Assembly (NCBI GenBank): GCA_937890595.1
Contig: CALADM010000013.1
Span: 1 to 64,000 of the forward strand
Direction: 5' to 3'
DNA: 64,000 nucleotides
Source of the DNA: CAJMNU01 sp905214855
GTDB taxonomy: Bacteria > Bacillota > Clostridia > Lachnospirales > Lachnospiraceae
In this document: in pieces, positions 62,376 to 64,000 of the stretch
Position numbering within the stretch: the first letter of the stretch is position 1
How the letters are laid out: the number at the start of each line of letters is the position of its first letter
The notes under the pieces: model-generated
Databases searched by the model: none
What the model was told of the DNA's origin: nothing
What the model saw: only the letters and a program-made list of their open reading frames with translations
Program-made: the position numbers and the translations under genes

Positions 62376-63257
62376 TCAAAACTTTCGACTTCCTCCATTA
62401 AAACTTCTTCCGGAGCTGCTGTGAGAATTACTGCCCTTATAGCCGCCTCCGGAAGATTTTCCAGAACCAGAGGAAGATTGTCTTTCAATTCTGACAGAAG
62501 TTACATTCTGTCCCAAAAAATAATCTCTGGAATTTTGCATCACAAAATGGCTCTCTGAACGGTATCTATTCTGGAATCCAGCGGCGTCATCCCTGTTTTT
62601 ATCTTTTGTGTACTCCCTTACAACTGCTGCACATGGAAGAAATGCCAGCAATGCCGAAACAGCAAATGCCACACCTGCTTCCATTGGAGTCACCTTTTTC
62701 TTCCCATAATCTGGATCCATCTCAGGATAAACCGAATAGTCGATCCCACTTCGCACATAGTCTTTGGTATCTTCCACCGCCAGCATAGCTGCTCCTGCAT
62801 AATCTTCCTCTGCAACCAATTCAAAGGCATCGTCCAAAATCTGGTCTCTCCTGCTGTCGGTAATATAATAATTCATTTTTCCCACAGGAGTAAAGAAAAT
62901 TTCACGGTTATCCATATCGATCAGAAACAGCATACCACTATATTCTTCATCTGTCCCAAAATTTCCATCAATATAGAAATCCTCTCCATACCGTTCTGCA
63001 CTCTTTCCCTGTGCATCTTCTGTTGTTACCACAACAAAATCCATACCTGTTTCTTCTATTGCGTGTTCCAGCTCACTCTCCAGTCCACTTTTCTCACTTT
63101 CCGTGAACAACTCTGCTCCATCAAACAAACGCTGTTCTCCCTGTGCAGCAGACACGCCAAAACAAAAGGAAATACAGATATACATTATCAGATAGGTACA
63201 AAACCATGCTTTAAAGAACACTGGGATCGTCTTTCTCTTTTGCTTTTCTTTTATCAT
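62376..63257 (-). CDS. TPM-domain secreted/membrane protein
   Basis: 293 residues. N-terminal signal or anchor helix, then a TPM domain (about 42-165; RLFDGAELFTESEKSGLESEL and FVVVTTEDAQGKSAERYGEDFY), a second transmembrane helix (about 198-215), and a Ser/Gly/Asn-rich C-terminus. TPM proteins act in photosystem II repair in plants and have unclear roles in bacteria. Its ATGA start overlaps the stop of the upstream gene by four bases, so the two work together or at least are co-translated. Confidence 0.85.
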   Translation of the reverse strand: MIKEKQKRKTIPVFFKAWFCTYLIMYICISFCFGVSAAQGEQRLFDGAELFTESEKSGLESELEHAIEETGMDFVVVTTEDAQGKSAERYGEDFYIDGNFGTDEEYSGMLFLIDMDNREIFFTPVGKMNYYITDSRRDQILDDAFELVAEEDYAGAAMLAVEDTKDYVRSGIDYSVYPEMDPDYGKKKVTPMEAGVAFAVSALLAFLPCAAVVREYTKDKNRDDAAGFQNRYRSESHFVMQNSRDYFLGQNVTSVRIERQSSSGSGKSSGGGYKGSNSHSSSGRSFNGGSRKF

Positions 63258-64000
63258 ATCAGGTATCCCCCTATCAAAAACAGGATCAAAAGCGGCAAAA
63301 AGATCGAAAAAAACATCACTGCGATTTTTTTATAATCTACAGGGAGCTCCCCACATACCTTTCCACTCTGTCCATTCAGTGCAAAAAAATATACTCGGTC
63401 TTTTTTCTTGTCCTGATATGTCATCAGCCACACAGGAAGAAGGACATAACTCCAATGTTCATCCTCAATCTCCATAGACTGATCCAACACTCTTACACGG
63501 TTATATCCTGCAGATGCCTGTGCTTTCATATCTGCCTGTGCATACTCACAGATCTCATTCTGGAGCATCTCTTTGAAATCGCTCTGCCCCATATCTCTTT
63601 TTTCTGCTCCAAATCCAGTCAAAAATCCGGTTGAAAATGTTTTAGCATGTTCCAGATCAAATGGAAGAATGCCTTCTACAAGATCCTTGTCTGCTTTTTT
63701 TAGAGCATTTTTCGCCACGTGTTTGATCTCCATCTTTCCAGAACGTGACACATCATAACGTTTTGTTTCCGTATATTCTCTATCACCGCTGCGCCAAACC
63801 CGTATCCGTACTCCTTCCGCACTCATTCTTCCATTTACCTTACAATCATAAAGCCAAAACGGAAAATAAATTCCTGAAAAAGTTTCAATCTGTTTTTTAG
63901 AAAAGAAATCATCGGGCACAAAACGTTTCTTTTGAATCCATTCTGTAAATATTGTCTCAGCTTTTTTCCGATCGATCTCAAAAGGTACGACCAGATCCGG
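63254..64000 (-). CDS. Partial membrane protein, zinc-ribbon-associated type; start beyond window
   Basis: The frame is open to the right edge (codon for Pro at 63998-64000), so the N-terminus is missing; a GTG at 63917-63919 is internal. The visible 248 residues contain LVVPFEIDRKKAETIFTEWI, GIYFPFWLYDC and a C-terminal transmembrane helix (about the last 20 residues). This pattern fits proteins annotated as TFIIB-type zinc-ribbon-containing, whose zinc ribbon would lie in the missing part. Function unknown; coupled to the TPM protein. Confidence 0.7.
   Translation of the reverse strand, partial: PDLVVPFEIDRKKAETIFTEWIQKKRFVPDDFFSKKQIETFSGIYFPFWLYDCKVNGRMSAEGVRIRVWRSGDREYTETKRYDVSRSGKMEIKHVAKNALKKADKDLVEGILPFDLEHAKTFSTGFLTGFGAEKRDMGQSDFKEMLQNEICEYAQADMKAQASAGYNRVRVLDQSMEIEDEHWSYVLLPVWLMTYQDKKKDRVYFFALNGQSGKVCGELPVDYKKIAVMFFSIFLPLLILFLIGGYLI

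Overview
This window is low-GC, spore-forming, monoderm Clostridia DNA, most likely a gut Lachnospiraceae. The markers are the sporulation signal gene spoIIR, the SCIFF peptide/radical-SAM pair scfA-scfB beside secDF, a class III fructose-1,6-bisphosphatase, a type III glutamine synthetase, and surface proteins built from choline-binding (CW) repeats beside a LicC/LicA-type phosphocholine gene. No species can be assigned by eye. Where the RBS decided a start, I used that start instead of the longest reading frame.

Layout. 1-7.4 kb: a tRNA-Pro/tRNA-Gly operon with a consensus promoter, two phosphoesterases, rdgB, a papain-like lipoprotein, an rRNA methyltransferase, a rhodanese, a small unrecognised protein, a candidate small RNA and a secreted NlpC/P60 hydrolase with WalR-like boxes. 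7.4-24 kb, almost all minus strand: fbp, a serine block (serC-serA-DUF1015), a branched-chain block (leuB-ilvD-ilvB), and a secretion/modification block (scfA-scfB-secDF-tgt-yajC). 24-34 kb: two membrane proteins, then rpoB-rpoC, which is transcribed from its own promoter and is not preceded by rplL. 34-36 kb: small conserved proteins, a structured repeat-like element and spoIIR. 36-43.8 kb: a five-gene efflux operon (TetR, adaptor, RND pump, two TolC-like proteins) whose consensus promoter carries two copies of one palindromic operator.

43.8-54.9 kb is the accessory, most interesting part. Two tandem tyrosine recombinases are followed by a divergent lipase-like hydrolase preceded by twelve 9-bp repeats. 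Next come two near-identical, convergent CW-repeat surface proteins, then an HTH-LicC-LicA fusion and a GH25 lysozyme with CW repeats. The two surface genes begin inside 455-bp perfect inverted repeats that end exactly at the promoter -35 box. The -10 box, leader and gene would therefore travel with any inversion, while the two different -35/upstream sequences stay fixed. I infer that inversion would exchange which surface protein sits behind which promoter half. Inversion itself has not been observed here.

55-64 kb: housekeeping metabolism (glnN, fba, thrC), divergent feoA and feoB, and a TPM-domain secreted protein overlapping a partial zinc-ribbon-type membrane protein that runs off the right edge.
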